The notes: generated from the sequence alone by a model not told the origin. A DNA stretch of 64,000 bases from Ridgeia piscesae (GCA_025642075.2 JAODUO010000058.1:545001-609000), one strand, 5' to 3'; positions 12,141-38,589 are shown, counted from the stretch's first letter. Made by a program: numbers and translations.

Positions 12141-15100
12141 CTTCCGATGAAACCGATGCCGACATGTTGTTTTCCTGTTATTGTCGCTGGTCACATAACA
12201 TGTGAACACGATTGCCGTATTATGTAGCAACCCTATTGATTAACTCATTAAGGCGGTACATATAGGTCATGAATAGAGATTTCCACGACCTCGCAGAATG
12301 AAATTTACAAAATGCATAAACTCGCCATATTTGTGTGACCATAGTTCCGTTCTCATAAAAGATTGGTACGTTTGCTAATGCTGAAGGAGATAGCATAATT
12401 TAGCGCACTGTCGTTTCTGGAAGTTCTACACATATTATAATTCATTGCAGTAACAACGGCCGAAACGTAATTAAGTCAATTCACTGCTAGATTCTTGTAT
12501 TCCAACTGTTTTCTTCACATGACTCATTCACGATAAAGCTAGCACTATATCACACAATACGACCATCGCGAGCTTGTATAGTGCACAGGAACACGTTACT
12601 GCAAAACCGTATAGTTTTTTTAATGGGAGCAACATGGCCACCCACAAAAAAACATACCCGGAAATGTGCGAAGAAAAATCCTGTCTAGGAGCCATTTGGG
12701 ACGAAGTACAAAGATGTTTTGGGTCGACTCCATTGCTAACAAAGGGATCCACATTCATATTGTGTACACCAGGCCATTTAGAATACTTATATGCACGGCA
12801 TAGAGGCAGTAGTCTAGAAATGTGTCTCCGTATCCGCCCATAAATTTATTAAGTTATTCGTATAAAATGTCAATGCTAGGTCACTTTCAACAACAACAAA
12901 ATACCCGTATCAGGTCAAGCTATAACTATGCAGGTCATATGAGAACCATTCATTTCGTATATAAATCATATAATAGAATCGAGAAACATAACGCATTAAC
13001 TTCGTCTAGACTATAATATATAATTACATGTACGGATTCCCGACCTCAGAGACGATTTATGAAAATAATTTATTTGCTTTGCTTGTTATAACAAGCATGA
13101 CCATGAAATAGCTTTCATCCTTCAATATCAACCAAGTAATACCCTAGCAGGTTGTATTTTATATGACAATATTAACGTTTGTCATTGTTACACACAAAGT
13201 TACGCTTTGATTTATCTTCAAATTAGATACTTTCAAAATGTCTTATGTTCACCAGAAATCTCTAATCGTACATCGCCTTGAGGCTTGTTTATGTCTCTTC
13301 AAAAACCTTGATTTTCCACCCACGACGTCACTAAAACCAATCTTCGTTATTTTGTAGTATTAGGACACATGCATTTGTTGGACTCACCGCAGAACAGTGA
13401 CCCGTCTACATGTGTAGGAAACCACTGAACCGTGAACACGGAAGTAAACAAAGAGCTATTTGCATGCTCTAAAGAAATACAAGTAGAGGGCCTAAATTTA
13501 TTGAATTTTATCTAATAAAACTATAATAATTTTGTCCCAGCTTATTCCACATTGAAAGAACGAAACAATTAAAATCTAAAACGATTGAAATCTGCAACGA
13601 AATTATTAATGTATTATTTCAAATGGCTGTCATCATTGTCATCCCAGAAAAATACTCCTTTTTATTGAGTGAAATAGTTTCACTCTTATAAGAATAGTTC
13701 ATAATTGTATTATTGCAATATTCAACACAAGTCCCGTGCGAGAAAAAAAGGCATGGCTAAAGGACGTAATTTTTTTTATCGGACAATGGGTTGCGTCTAA
13801 TACAGCCACTTTTGGGCATAACTATATTATACACTGTAGTAGGAATGTGATAAACATTTGCATAGTCCCGTCAAAGTTTCTTAGGCACTCATTTCTACAA
13901 CATGATATTGTTACGGTCATACATTATCTGTTGCTGTATAAAACCACTACGAATATAAACCTCAGCAAACTATACCAATATTCCCCCACCAATGCAATTA
14001 CAAAAAGGTCACAAAGAAGAACTCCTGGCCACCCCAACGTTAATAATGCATTATGTTTATGGGCGTATACTCTTAATAAATTAGAATTACCAAGAACTAC
14101 GTATAATTATATACCATAGCAAATATTCGCGGGGACGATGAATGGTGGCGCCGCACTACGGAGCCTCAGTAATCGATGCTAGGTAAGTGTCGCCGCCTAT
14201 GTTCAATACTGAAATATTATCACACCACACGAAACGTCAGCTTTGCATCCAACTTTCCAATATTCGTAACACCATTCAAATTTATTAGCATTATGCCATT
14301 ATACGTTGTCATAAAATATGTGTGTGTTATGGCGACAACGGTTACAACAGTACTGAGTTATCAGCATCTACAATCACACATCGAGAGAATCGGCTAATGA
14401 AGATTTGAGGTAATGTAGTACATAATTGTACGACAGGTGGCGCAACGACGTTAAGAATCAATCTAAAAATCCAACTTAGCCCAATCCCAAGCCGGACACC
14501 TTCTGACATGTACACGCGTGTGTTACCTAATACTTATGCAATATATGTATATTCAATGCATCGCTTCATCGCGACCTATTGTTGTTCCAACAAAGTCAAA
14601 GGTCATCTACTCGCGCTCGAGCCATGGCTTCTCGAGGCCGAGGTGTCACTATACTGTTTCTCAGAGACAGTCAGACGCCACGTTGTCATTGGCAAATGCA
14701 AAAAAGCTTGAACGTTACCTATTTCGTCGCCGTGTCCAGCTGCACACAAAACCTGCAGCAGCTCCGGGGACAAGATAAATGGGATTCCTTTCAGCGGCAT
14801 CTTTGCAACGAACGTTAGCGATTACACCAGGGACCGTTCACTTCCGACTTCGTAGACGAAGTTCAACTATCGGGGATTCCCCACTTTACCGTAAACACAC
14901 TAATTTTGTCGGGCGGCTAAGAAAAAAATCTAAATACTGGGGTTGTACAGCCCGCAACTCCCGATCTGACGCCACTATTTGTTGGGGATAGAACTGCTTG
15001 AATTTCACAACATTTAGCATAGTAATTGAACAGTTAATCGATAATTCTTTGTTTTTATACACTACATGCAGCTGCTGTACACCACCATCAAAATGTGCAT

Positions 15101-17348
15101 GCCACCCAATATGCAACATTTTACACAAGTGCTATATAAATGTTACTTATCTAATTTATTAGTTCAATTCTGAGTTAGTACTGACTGTATGTCTGGTGTA
15201 ATTTTCACACAAGTTTGATTCTGACAGTTGTAAATTAAGTGGCATATATAAGTTGTAAGAAAGGGGAGAGGCAACAATGTTCAAACAGTTAAAAGTGTAA
15301 TTAGTTTGCTATGTAGTGATTATTAGATAATTATTTCCCAAGCCAGAGGGGCCACGGTCTAATTAATGCTCCTCTAAATATGCCAAGTTGGTAATAAAAA
15401 ATAGCTGACTAAGATGTTTCTAACACTTAAACTGTTACCAGATGACACTATGTATTCTACAAAATGGTGGAGAGGAATTCAGGTGTTTTGCCCAAATAAA
15501 AAACAAACATGTGCTTGCATTATTTATTTTCATAACGTGTGATAAACTGTGTACCATCAATAGACTTATTATGTATATTTCACAGCATAAGGTATATTTC
15601 ATTATACCCTGTAATGTATTTACTCAAAGTATATGTTAAAAATATAACAAATCTTACATTCATCGTGTAAAATATAACTGATTGTCTTCTTGCTTCTCTT
15701 GTCAACAAATAACACACATTGACAAAATCATTGCACCAGGCAAATACTGTTAATATCATTATTCTGTGTAATACTTCAACAATATTTAAAATTCACACAC
15801 CATTCTGCTAGTTAGCAAGTAGCAACCACTGTATATTACACAAACTAACATAGTTAAATCATTCATAACCCTATTCATAGTAGTTTTCTCCTACCAAATT
15901 AATATAGCTCATTTGACAAATATTCTATCATATTAAAAAGCAACAACGAATAGTCTTCTAAGACTAATATTTCCTGATAATATCACATTACGATTATACT
16001 TATTAAAGTTAAGTAACATGATTTGTTGCGGCTGTTTAATGTGACAAAACATGTCACATGAGCTGTATTTGGTAGGAAGGCATCTGCTCCTCCATATGGA
16101 ATTAGACAGTGTAATCATTTATAACAGGAAGTATATTATTTAGAACGGGGAATGTTAACATCAAATGGTATTATGGCTAACTCAGCCAGGCTCAAACAAA
16201 GTTATCAATAAGGTTTGTTTTGAGAATGGATGTTCTCTTTACTATTTGAATGTATTTTGCAGAGGACGCTTCCAGATTACAAATATTATAATGATCTTAA
16301 GAAAGTAACTAAACACAATTTTGCGGGCAATGTACTTTCAACACAATTATTATAGACTTAAGAAACATTATCTTAAAAAGTAATTCAAAACCTAGGAATA
16401 GACATGAGGGTGGGTTGAAATCAGATAAACAAATACATAAACAGCAACAGAATGGCATCAAATACTGAAGGGAATAAACACTGTAATCAGGAACAGGATC
16501 AGACTTAAAGGTGTGTGGTCACAGTTAACTGGACATGTAGAACGACCAGAACTGTTTTTCTGAAGAAATTTGGGATTGGAAGATGGCCAGACGAGAGGTT
16601 CTGGAGAACAACAGTAACAGATGGAGGGAACATGACGGTAACTGAAACTGAGACCCTGCAATGAAACCAGCCCTATCACAGATATTCTGCAGAAAGAGAC
16701 CAACAATTGTCACAAGTTTGTTGTGTTGACATCCAAATATAGAACCAAGTGTTTTTTCCTTTTAAATTACTGCATCATGTCTTGGCTTGTACATCACTGA
16801 AACCTTACATACTTATGGTGTACGCTGCACTTTGTCAACAGCATCACAGTTAGATAACAACACACTTTTATATTAGTTTCTAATTTTACCTACTATTTAT
16901 CTTTCTAATCTTTTTATATACGTTTATATATTTTTGTTTTGTCAACTGAACATTTTCATGCATAAGAGAAGAAACTGTGAGCATGAAGCTGAACAACAGA
17001 TGCTTACAGCACTTGGTTAGCAAAGTCTAATAAAAATATAGAATATTATAGAAACTACCCGAGTTTAAAAAAAATTACTAACGACAAGCAGTTGTTAATT
17101 AAGTGAGGTAGTGTAATTAATATTTTGTAAACGTATACCTGTTTGTTAAATGTATCAAACTTCTGGTTTCCTGGCTTCTTTCATTAAAGATAATTTTGTC
17201 AACAAAACCTTAAGGTTTCTTCCAAATATTTAGGCTGTTTCACAAGGCCTTCTTTTGAGGTTTAAATATTTGATAGAAACCCATGTTTCTTGTCTAGGTA
17301 ACTCAATAATGAGGTATGTCTGTGAACGCAGTTAGACCAACAGAATGC
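12141..17348. other. Intergenic region between the cytokine-like gene and ACADSB
   Basis: Several short open frames (for example 12574-12843 and 13736-14119 on the + strand) were read, but none has recognisable domain content, splice context or codon pattern of a gene. CpG dinucleotides are frequent up to about 15.0 kb and scarce after it. The 3' UTR of ACADSB (read leftward) must lie in the last part. Confidence 0.5.
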
Positions 17349-30968
<13,620 letters not shown>

Positions 30969-31454
30969 CCTGCCTGCAAACAGGAGATGTGATAATACAC
31001 AAATAGAGCAAAACATTTATTTTCAGGTACTTACAAATATGTAACACATACGACATTCTAGCTACATTTCAAAGACATGTTAAACATACTGTATAAAAAT
31101 AAATAACATAAGATAGAAACTACTATTTTACACATAAAAAAATGTAACATATTTTTTAGTATAAGGACACTTAACATCAGATTATGAATGATGTAATATC
31201 AAGCAAGTCCTCAGTTCAGCTAACTAATTTAGCCTAAATTTAAAAATTAAAATCTACCTCTATCACACTGTTGTACTATATGTTTAGCATATAGTTCAGT
31301 CATCAAAAACACATAGTTTTGACTATATCTGTCACATGGCAAATAATGGAACACTGTGTGTAGTCAGATTGGTTGCTACCTAGATTGCAAAAACATATTG
31401 TATTAGAATCAACACAACATGTCTTGCAAAACATAAGTATCATACATTAATTGG

Positions 31455-32250
31455 CATACTCTGTAAACCAAAAGAAACAAACATATGTCGCCTTCCTGGA
31501 CTTCAGGTAAAGCATTCAACAGTACATGTACTACGATATCAGTTGAAAGACAAATTCATGGATCAGTACTTTTCTTAGTTCTTGCAGTCAACAAGTTATC
31601 ATCAATGAGCAAACATCGCATGTCTTCTCTCGAATCCCACAAGAAACACTGCTTGGGTCAATGTCATTTCTACTGAACAGTAATGAAGTCACAGAAGGTG
31701 TGGACTCAGAAATATGCATGTTTGCCAATGATGCTATCGTTTACCATCAAATAAACATGCCATCTGACCATGTAACACTTGAATCTGGGATTCAAAGAAC
31801 TCTTCAACTGGGCAAATACATGACAAATGCACTTTTAAATATTCAAGTGCACCATTCTTTCAGTTACTACCAAGAAGAAACCATCGACCTATCATTATCA
31901 CATGGAGAACCAGCAGATCCCATGGACCGACATTGTCTGACACTCACGGCTACCTGTGTGTTACCATTGACACAAAGTTACTGCGGTGGCCATACATCAA
32001 CAACAAAGTCAGAAAGACAATTGGACTAATCAGTGAAAAGAACTTACATGAGGTAAACAGCATAAAAATTATTAAATTCTAGTCAGGCCAACGCTTGAGT
32101 ATGCCAACTTGCACCTGACCACCTCACACCGAGGGCAAGACTGACATTGAAACAATAGACTGTATAAAATAAAGCATGTGCAGCGATTTGCAGCTCGCTT
32201 TGTAACTGGTAGTGGTGACTACTGGAGCACTTCAATCTTAACCTCTATGT
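31455..32250 (+). pseudogene. Decayed non-LTR retrotransposon reverse transcriptase
   Basis: Across shifted frames the + strand gives AFLDF followed by KAFNS after a one-base shift, then VPQETLLGSMSFLL, VDSEICMFANDAIVYHQI, and later DTKLLRWPYINNKVRKTIG. These match the palm region of CR1/L2/Jockey-type LINE reverse transcriptases. The catalytic F/YADD motif is present as FAND, and several frameshifts and stops break the frame, so it is a dead fragment. It lies upstream of ACADSB exon 1 and before the RPL26 promoter. Confidence 0.75.
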
Positions 32251-32878
32251 GTCATGTGACAACCTAATGACATGTGGAACACTTTACATAGAAGGCGCCG
32301 AGAAGCATTCCACAGAGCAACTATCCAGATCATCCAGTCATTGTAATAGCCCGTGTTGTTTAACCATACCACTATGGACTGCACATTTTTATTTATTTTG
32401 TTATTATTTATTCATATTTTACTACTTAATTTATTGTTTATATATTTATTTTATAACTTATTTGCATTGTCTTTATATAATTTTATTGACTTTTTACTGT
32501 ATTTGTTCGTGATAAGTGCAGGATAGTGAATTATCACTTGTATGTAGTATAAAAGCAGTATCAAATTGAAAAATACGCCTAAATTCTGACTCCTGGCTCA
32601 ATGATTGACCCACACGAACTTGATGTGGTGCCCCCTGGATCATTAATCCAAAAGTAAGACATACGGTCGATATTAAGGAGTTAGGTTATAACTCCCATTC
32701 AGAGAAAGGTCAATATATAAAACATTCACGAAGAATGACATTAGGAACGATAGAATATAAACAAATGACACATATGTCCCGTTAGACAGCTAAAAGTTAA
32801 CTTTTATGGTTTAGTCTTACGCGCCAAAAGCAAAGTTGTTTACTAACCCGCATCCAGGACAATCCCACAATTCTCGTT

Positions 32879-32909
32879 GGCGGAAGTGCGGGCGGAAGTT
32901 GTCCTTTTT
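32879..32909 (+). promoter_or_regulatory. RPL26 promoter and TOP-type transcription start (proposed)
   Basis: Two GGCGGAAGT boxes (32879-32888 and 32891-32900) look like ETS/GABP sites and are followed directly by CCTTTTT at 32903-32909, a polypyrimidine start as in ribosomal-protein mRNAs. A 5' UTR exon of about 27 nt would then end at 32930 before GTAGAT and join the exon beginning at 34382. The divergent ACADSB gene may use the same region. No transcript evidence. Confidence 0.55.
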
Positions 32910-33667
32910 AGCGTGGCCATATTGCTGTAGGTAGATGCGTTTTCTTGCTTTGTAAAATCTGCTAACATCTTTACAGCAGATTGCTATAGAACGAATGCTT
33001 TGTCAGTTTTAGCAACTATGATGTAAGACAACTATTTTGTTGAATTCATATATGCCATAATGTTGCGGTAACTCTATTAACATGCACACCTCGCGACCGG
33101 TGTCAAACCCTAGGCGGCCAACCCTTCTATCGATACATCACGACGTATGTCTTGATTAAACACAGAAACCAAGTATAACTTAACTAGTGTCTACTTCGGT
33201 AACACAGACAACGATCTAATCGGTGTGCTCAGTTTGACACTTATCACAGAAGCCTAGGGCTATGTGATAACTAAGACGGTAAAGTGATGTCGGTACCGGT
33301 GTGTCGCTGTCAGACTCGTGTCGTTTGTCTTCGTTTGATAATATCCAGTATTTTCCGCCATGTTTTTGTGATCGTCCACAAGAGAATTATGCCTATACGC
33401 AATAAACTACAATGCCTGTCTTATGTGGGATTGCAAAAACTGGCACATGTATCGTATTACTGTAGTTATAACTAATCTAACCACGTTTACAGGTGTAGAG
33501 TCTGGGACGTCGCAGTTTTATGGTGTGTGTCAGTGCATTGGTTACAGCATTCCACAACTCGTTATGTACAGTGATATCAACAATTAATTTGAAGCATAAA
33601 TGGAACTAATAAATACAGAATGCTTGTCTGTACAAGCACAGCAGCACAGGCTGTTAAAAACTGATGT

Positions 33668-34076
33668 GTAATCTTATATTAACTGGCCTAAATTCCTATG
33701 GCCTTTTATAACCGTTTTTCACCTTATATTGATGAATATGTGTTCGTGATGTGATTCTACATCACTTCCGGTACAAAGAAGTCAGATTAAAATGTCTTAA
33801 TTTTTGTTATAGAACAATTTAAACACGCCGACTCAAAAGAAATCGCCTCCGCTGTTCTGGTTCCTTTGGGAGGCGCCTGCAGCGGTGACATTGTGTTGTT
33901 TACTTCGACTCGGCGTGTTTAAATTGTTTTAAACACAAATTAAAAAAATTATAAATCTGACTTATTTGTACCGGAACTGATGTAGAATCACATTGTGAAC
34001 ACATACACATCGATATAAGGTGAAAAAACGGTTTTAGAAGGCCGTAATAATTTAGGCGAGTTAAGTACAAGATTAC
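33668..34076. mobile_element. Foldback (long terminal inverted repeat) element in RPL26 intron 1
   Basis: About 409 bp whose two halves are imperfect inverted copies. The left arm begins GTAATCTTATATTAACTGGC and the right arm ends in the complementary GAGTTAAGTACAAGATTAC. Matching inner blocks are CCGTTTTTCACCTTATAT/ATATAAGGTGAAAAAACGG and AACAATTTAAACACGCCGA/TCGGCGTGTTTAAATTGTT. No coding capacity is seen, so it is a non-autonomous MITE-like element. A target-site duplication was not clear. Confidence 0.75.
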
Positions 34077-34389
34077 CTAAAAATGCTGTAGTAAAGTATT
34101 CTTCTTGTATGCAATTACTTATGTAATTACAGTAATGAAGGTAACAGATTTAGGCAAAATTAAGTTGGCCCTGGATTATACACCAGTGTCAATTTCCGTT
34201 AGTTCATGAGCAGCACACCCCTTCATTAATTGTACCAGTGTTATGCAACATTGCATAGTGTTAAATGTAATACTTATACACATGATGCTGTAGGTCGTTT
34301 GTCTGAGTGGGTTGTGTCGGCGTCTATATTTGTGCTTCCAAAATTGTTAGTTATATTGAGAATATACATTTCTTCCCTCAGGAGCCACC

Positions 34390-37300
34390 ATGAAGTTGAA
34401 TAAGTTGGTGTCCTCCTCACGGAGGAAGAACCGAAGGCGCCACTTCCAGGCACCTTCCCATATCCGCCGTAAGATCATGAGCTCGCCACTCTCCAAGGAC
34501 CTCCGACAGAAGCACAAGGTCCGCAGCATCCCCATCCGCAAAGACGATGAAGTACAGGTAACTAAAATCCCATGTATTGTTTGAGTGAATATAGTCTTTT
34601 TTGTGTATCCTTAGCTGTCCGTTTATCCCCCAATATTAATACTGATAATTGGTGAAACTGTGATATGTAGTTTCTAATATTGGAGATGTTTCAGAAAAAC
34701 TATAGGTATCACATTGGAGGTCTATTCCAGTGTTCTTTGAAATGTGTGATACATAAAAAATAGAGTTAGTCACACAATTGGAAAGAAGATATATTAAGCT
34801 TTACAACAGTGTATACATTTGACCTAACTCATACACAGCCAAAGTTATTGGACACTGAACATGCCTGGTGTAGAAAGTTTCAAATGGAGAAAAACACACT
34901 TGAAGTTCACAGTCACGTAAGCACATGATCGAGTACATCGATTCCAAAATCGCTGTTTTGCTTCTATTTCTCCATGTGATTCTTTCAAAATTCCAGTGTT
35001 CATTGTCAAAGATATATCATGCTGACTGTTTACCAAAGTATTACACACATAATCCAAATTTCTAGCAGCGACCAGGGCTGTATGCAAGACCAAATTATTG
35101 TACACATGGATGTTAACTGTTAAGCCAGTTTACAAACTTTAAATATGTCTGATGACCTAAAATGGACTACAAACACGCATGTGACACCATTTACACTCAC
35201 TTTTGAGGCATAACTGACAATATTTATGGTTTTGGAAGACCCTTTTTTGCTCCTTCACATTTTTACCCGTCCAAATGACGGGTGGATGGTTCTCTGTCTA
35301 AAGCTATGGCAGCGACCCAATCGTTCACGTTTGTTTAGTTAGCTCACAGGTCTAAGCCAACCAGGGACCCTCTATCAGCCCAGCTTCGCGTCCAGTGATG
35401 TTTGCTTACGGATAGGCCTCTTGAATAAGTGCTGCTATTGCCTGCATCCGAAAGAGGGCGTTCTGGGCTTTCCTGTAGTTCCAAATTTACGTCCACGTTT
35501 TAACCCCCATGACGGGTGGATGGTTCTCTGTCAATGCGACTCGAACAAGTACAATTTATTGGTTCTGTTTAAAAAATCATTTAAATGTGTCTTTTAAAAA
35601 GGCTATAAACTGTACTAAATAGTAACATAATTGAGAAATAAGCATAAAACTCATTTTGTTAGAACATGTCACATATGTTCTGATGTTTTAATTTTTTGTA
35701 GATTGTGCGGGGTCACTACAAAGGGCAGCAGGTTGGCAAGGTCGTGCAGGTGTACCGTAAAAAGTTTGTCATCCACATTGAGCGTATCCAACGTGAGAAA
35801 GCCAATGGCGCCTCAGTCAACGTTGGCATTCACCCATCTAAGGTAAGCACAACATCACAGCCACATACTACATGCTTATCCATGAGAGCAATATTGTTAT
35901 AATATTGTTATGTCTGTCATAGACCTTACTGTATCACTTCATGCCATGAACAATGCCAATTTTGTCAAATATCTTTTGTGTTCTACAGTAGAACCCCTCG
36001 TTTAAGACCCCCCCAATCGGAGTGGGGTGGTCATGAGGGGTTTGGTTAATTTGGTGGTTTGGATTAATCCATACATTTATGCATATCATGGTAAGTAATG
36101 TCCGTATAGCATGTATGCCTCTGATAAAAAGCTAAGTAGTAAAATACACACAAACAAAAGTAGAAAATAAAAAATGAAACAACACATTAACAACAACAAA
36201 ATTATCTATTCTCTTTGTTATGTGTGATATGTTTCAGTATAAGTTGAAACGTTTTTTTTTATAATATCTGATAAAAAGTATCCTCATTTAATTTGTTATT
36301 TAAAATTCGGTCTGAGGGGCTAAAAAGTGCTGCCATCTCACGGCGTCTGGGTAATCTCACCGCGGTCGCCATTTTGTTGGTCTTTCCAGCGGCGCAACAC
36401 GACCTTTTACTTTCTGATCTAATCATGAAAACGACCTTACAGCCGCAAAACTTCCCCTTTAATAACTCATATTACATATACACATGCTAGGTCATAAAAT
36501 CATTTAAATTCCTGTGAAGAATAAAATTCACATATCAAAAATTTTGCTAAACTAAAATCTACAGCGCAGGCCATAGGCGTAGATTATCGTGGTGTAACGT
36601 CGATATTTTATCGCTAAATAAATGAGTCTGAATTCCGGTTTTATCCTAAGCTAACCTAAAACTTAGCCTAAGTTTCTAAACTTTAACCATACACGATATG
36701 GATCGCCAAAAATAATGTTTTTATGGCATGCCCGTCTGTGCCCCGTTAGTCATGCGTTTAATGAGTTTGCTGCGACATTTAGGTTAAACAAATGTGCTCG
36801 CCACCTATCGGATGGTCGTTCGTCAGGGGTAAAAGTGAAATTGCCATGGTCGCTGGTCACGTTTGCTGGGTGGTCGTTGATGAGGGGTCGTTTATACAGC
36901 AAAGACAATCCATCGGTGAAAAGCGGGTGGTCGTTAATCATAGTGGTCGTTCGCGAGGAGTTCTGTATATACGGCCTGATGTACGCACTGTTGTGAAGAG
37001 CCTCTTGTGATGAACAATTTACACAGACCTGTTCTGAATACACAATGTGGAACATTGTAGTTCTGAAATGGCTTCAACAGTACAGTCTCAATAATGACCC
37101 TTGCCAAATATTTACCTTGATAACTGTAGTGTGTTTATTTGTGTTATAATATAATGTAACTTATGTTATGTTAGGCCTTCATGTAGGATCTTTTTTGGCA
37201 GTCCAAAGATTTATACAAGCATTTGAACATGGTTACACAGAAACCATTCCACACCTGTGATATACTTTTCAAAGCATAATTGACAACATAATTGAAACTT

Positions 37301-38559
37301 TGCATTAAAAATGAACTTTGCATGGCTGGATGGGTCTCTGTGCATTTCATAGACGGTTGTCTGTTATTTAATACACGCTACTCAAACTAAAGTAGACTCA
37401 ACGTTAGATAAGAACATCTCTGTGAATAGCCTTTTGTGATGAACATTTATACAGACCTGTTCTGAATATACTGTGGTAAATTGTAGTTCTGAAATGGCTT
37501 TCACAAAATGTTGTTCACGTCTGAATACATTGATACCAGGATTTGTGACATAAATAAAAACGTCTACATGGCGTTATTGAGGCATTGTTGATAGCTGATT
37601 ATTATTTATGAATAAACAAGTGGTGTTCAGTGCTTCAAGTCTGTCATTAACTAAAGGGTTGTCTTTTGTATCAATTCTAGGTTTCATTGCCCCAATTTTG
37701 CTATGATAAACTGCTTTGCATATGGATGGGTCTTTCCGAATGGCAGTGATTAATTTTCAAAGACGGATATCGTTACAAATTGATTGAAGATACTTGTATT
37801 GTCACCATTTTCTATCAGGTTTACCAGATAAATGTTAAACAAGCCAGTTATGAATGAATATTGTTGTGAAGAGCCTCTTGTGATGAACATTTACACAGAC
37901 CTGTTCTGAATATACTGTGGTAAATTGTAATTCTGAAGTGGCTTTCAAAGACTTTTTGTGTTGCTGTTTGAATATGTTGATATCAGCATTTGTAAGACCA
38001 GCTATATGACCTTCAGTATTTGTTGGGGTATTCAGTATGTTGTTCAGTATTTGTTGGGGTATTGTCAGTCACATTGTTATGTATTTATGAATAAAAAATG
38101 CTCTTCAGTGCTTCTGCTCTGTTATGAACAAGAGTTGTTGATAGTTTGTAGTGATTCTAGGTTTCTTTGTCCCATATTTCTCATTCTGCTTTGCATATGG
38201 ATAGGTCAGACTAGCCAGATAAGAACATTGCTGTGAAGAGCCTCTTGTGATGAACATTTACACAGACCTGTTCTGAATACACAATGTGGTACATTGTAAT
38301 TCTGAAATGGCTTTCGCAGTGGATTTGCTTGTGGTTTTTTGGGTGGTAGCTGTGATATTGTTTGAGCATGTGACCCATACAAGATGTGATTGTGAAATTG
38401 ACAAGTCTGTGGTCTTTACAGGTGGTGATTGTGAAGCTGAAGATGGACCGAGACCGCAAGTCCATCCTGGAGCGCAAGTCCCGTGCCAGGATCAGCCAGC
38501 TTGAGAAGGGGAAATACACAGAGGAGAGTGCCAGCACAGCAGCCATGGAAACATCATAG
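34390..38559 (+). CDS. RPL26: 60S ribosomal protein L26 (uL24), 148 aa
   Basis: Component of the large ribosomal subunit near the exit tunnel. Coding exons 34390-34557 (56 codons), 35702-35842 (47 codons) and 38422-38559 (45 codons plus TAG) all join in phase 0 with consensus splice sites. The protein begins [20 protein letters not shown] and contains [46 protein letters not shown] (KOW motif) and [20 protein letters not shown]. The C-terminal tail [17 protein letters not shown] is lengthened compared with vertebrates. Human RPL26 has 145 residues. GCCACC precedes the ATG. The last intron (35843-38421) carries four box C/D snoRNAs. Confidence 0.97.
36996..37075 (+). ncRNA. SNORD25: SNORD25 (U25)-like box C/D snoRNA, copy A
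   Basis: C box GTGATGA at 37007-37013, D' box CTGA at 37034-37037, D box CTGA at 37063-37066, with AGCC/GGCT near the ends able to form a terminal stem. The guide before D', CACAGACCTGTT, is complementary to the conserved 18S rRNA sequence AACAGGTCTGTG. The fifth base before D' pairs with the G of AACAG, the 2'-O-methylation target of vertebrate U25 (human 18S G1490). Intronic in RPL26. Confidence 0.85.
37424..37502 (+). ncRNA. SNORD25: SNORD25 (U25)-like box C/D snoRNA, copy B
   Basis: C box GTGATGA at 37436-37442, D' CTGA at 37462-37465, D CTGA at 37489-37492. The guide is TACAGACCTGTT; the one change from the other copies turns a G-C pair into a G-U pair at the far end, leaving the methylation register intact. 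Flanks AGCC and GGCT are kept. Confidence 0.85.
37867..37946 (+). ncRNA. SNORD25: SNORD25 (U25)-like box C/D snoRNA, copy C
   Basis: C box GTGATGA at 37880-37886, guide CACAGACCTGTT, D' CTGA at 37906-37909, D CTGA at 37933-37936, with AGCC/GGCT flanks. It shares the internal TATACTGTGGTAAATTGTA segment with copy B, so these two look most closely related. Confidence 0.85.
38236..38316 (+). ncRNA. SNORD25: SNORD25 (U25)-like box C/D snoRNA, copy D
   Basis: C box GTGATGA at 38247-38253, guide CACAGACCTGTT, D' CTGA at 38273-38276, D CTGA at 38302-38305. Its inner segment ACAATGTGGTACATTGTA resembles copy A. The D box is about 115 bases before the 3' splice site of the host intron, within the range from which intronic snoRNAs are processed. 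Confidence 0.86.
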
Positions 38560-38581
38560 ACTCTTCTTCCTCATCTACTCT

Positions 38582-38587
38582 AATAAA
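38582..38587 (+). terminator. RPL26 polyadenylation signal
   Basis: AATAAA begins 23 bases after the RPL26 stop codon and is followed by a T-rich stretch (TTCTGTTTGTTTTCC). A very short 3' UTR is typical of ribosomal-protein genes. Confidence 0.8.
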
Positions 38588-38589
38588 TT

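Noticed and set aside
12574..12843. 89-codon + strand frame as a small gene
   Set aside because: No recognisable domain, no splice or promoter context, and similar open lengths occur by chance in this AT-rich stretch.
14508..14991. Cluster of overlapping 67-86-codon + strand frames
   Set aside because: Three frames are open at once and no family signature was recognised in any of them.
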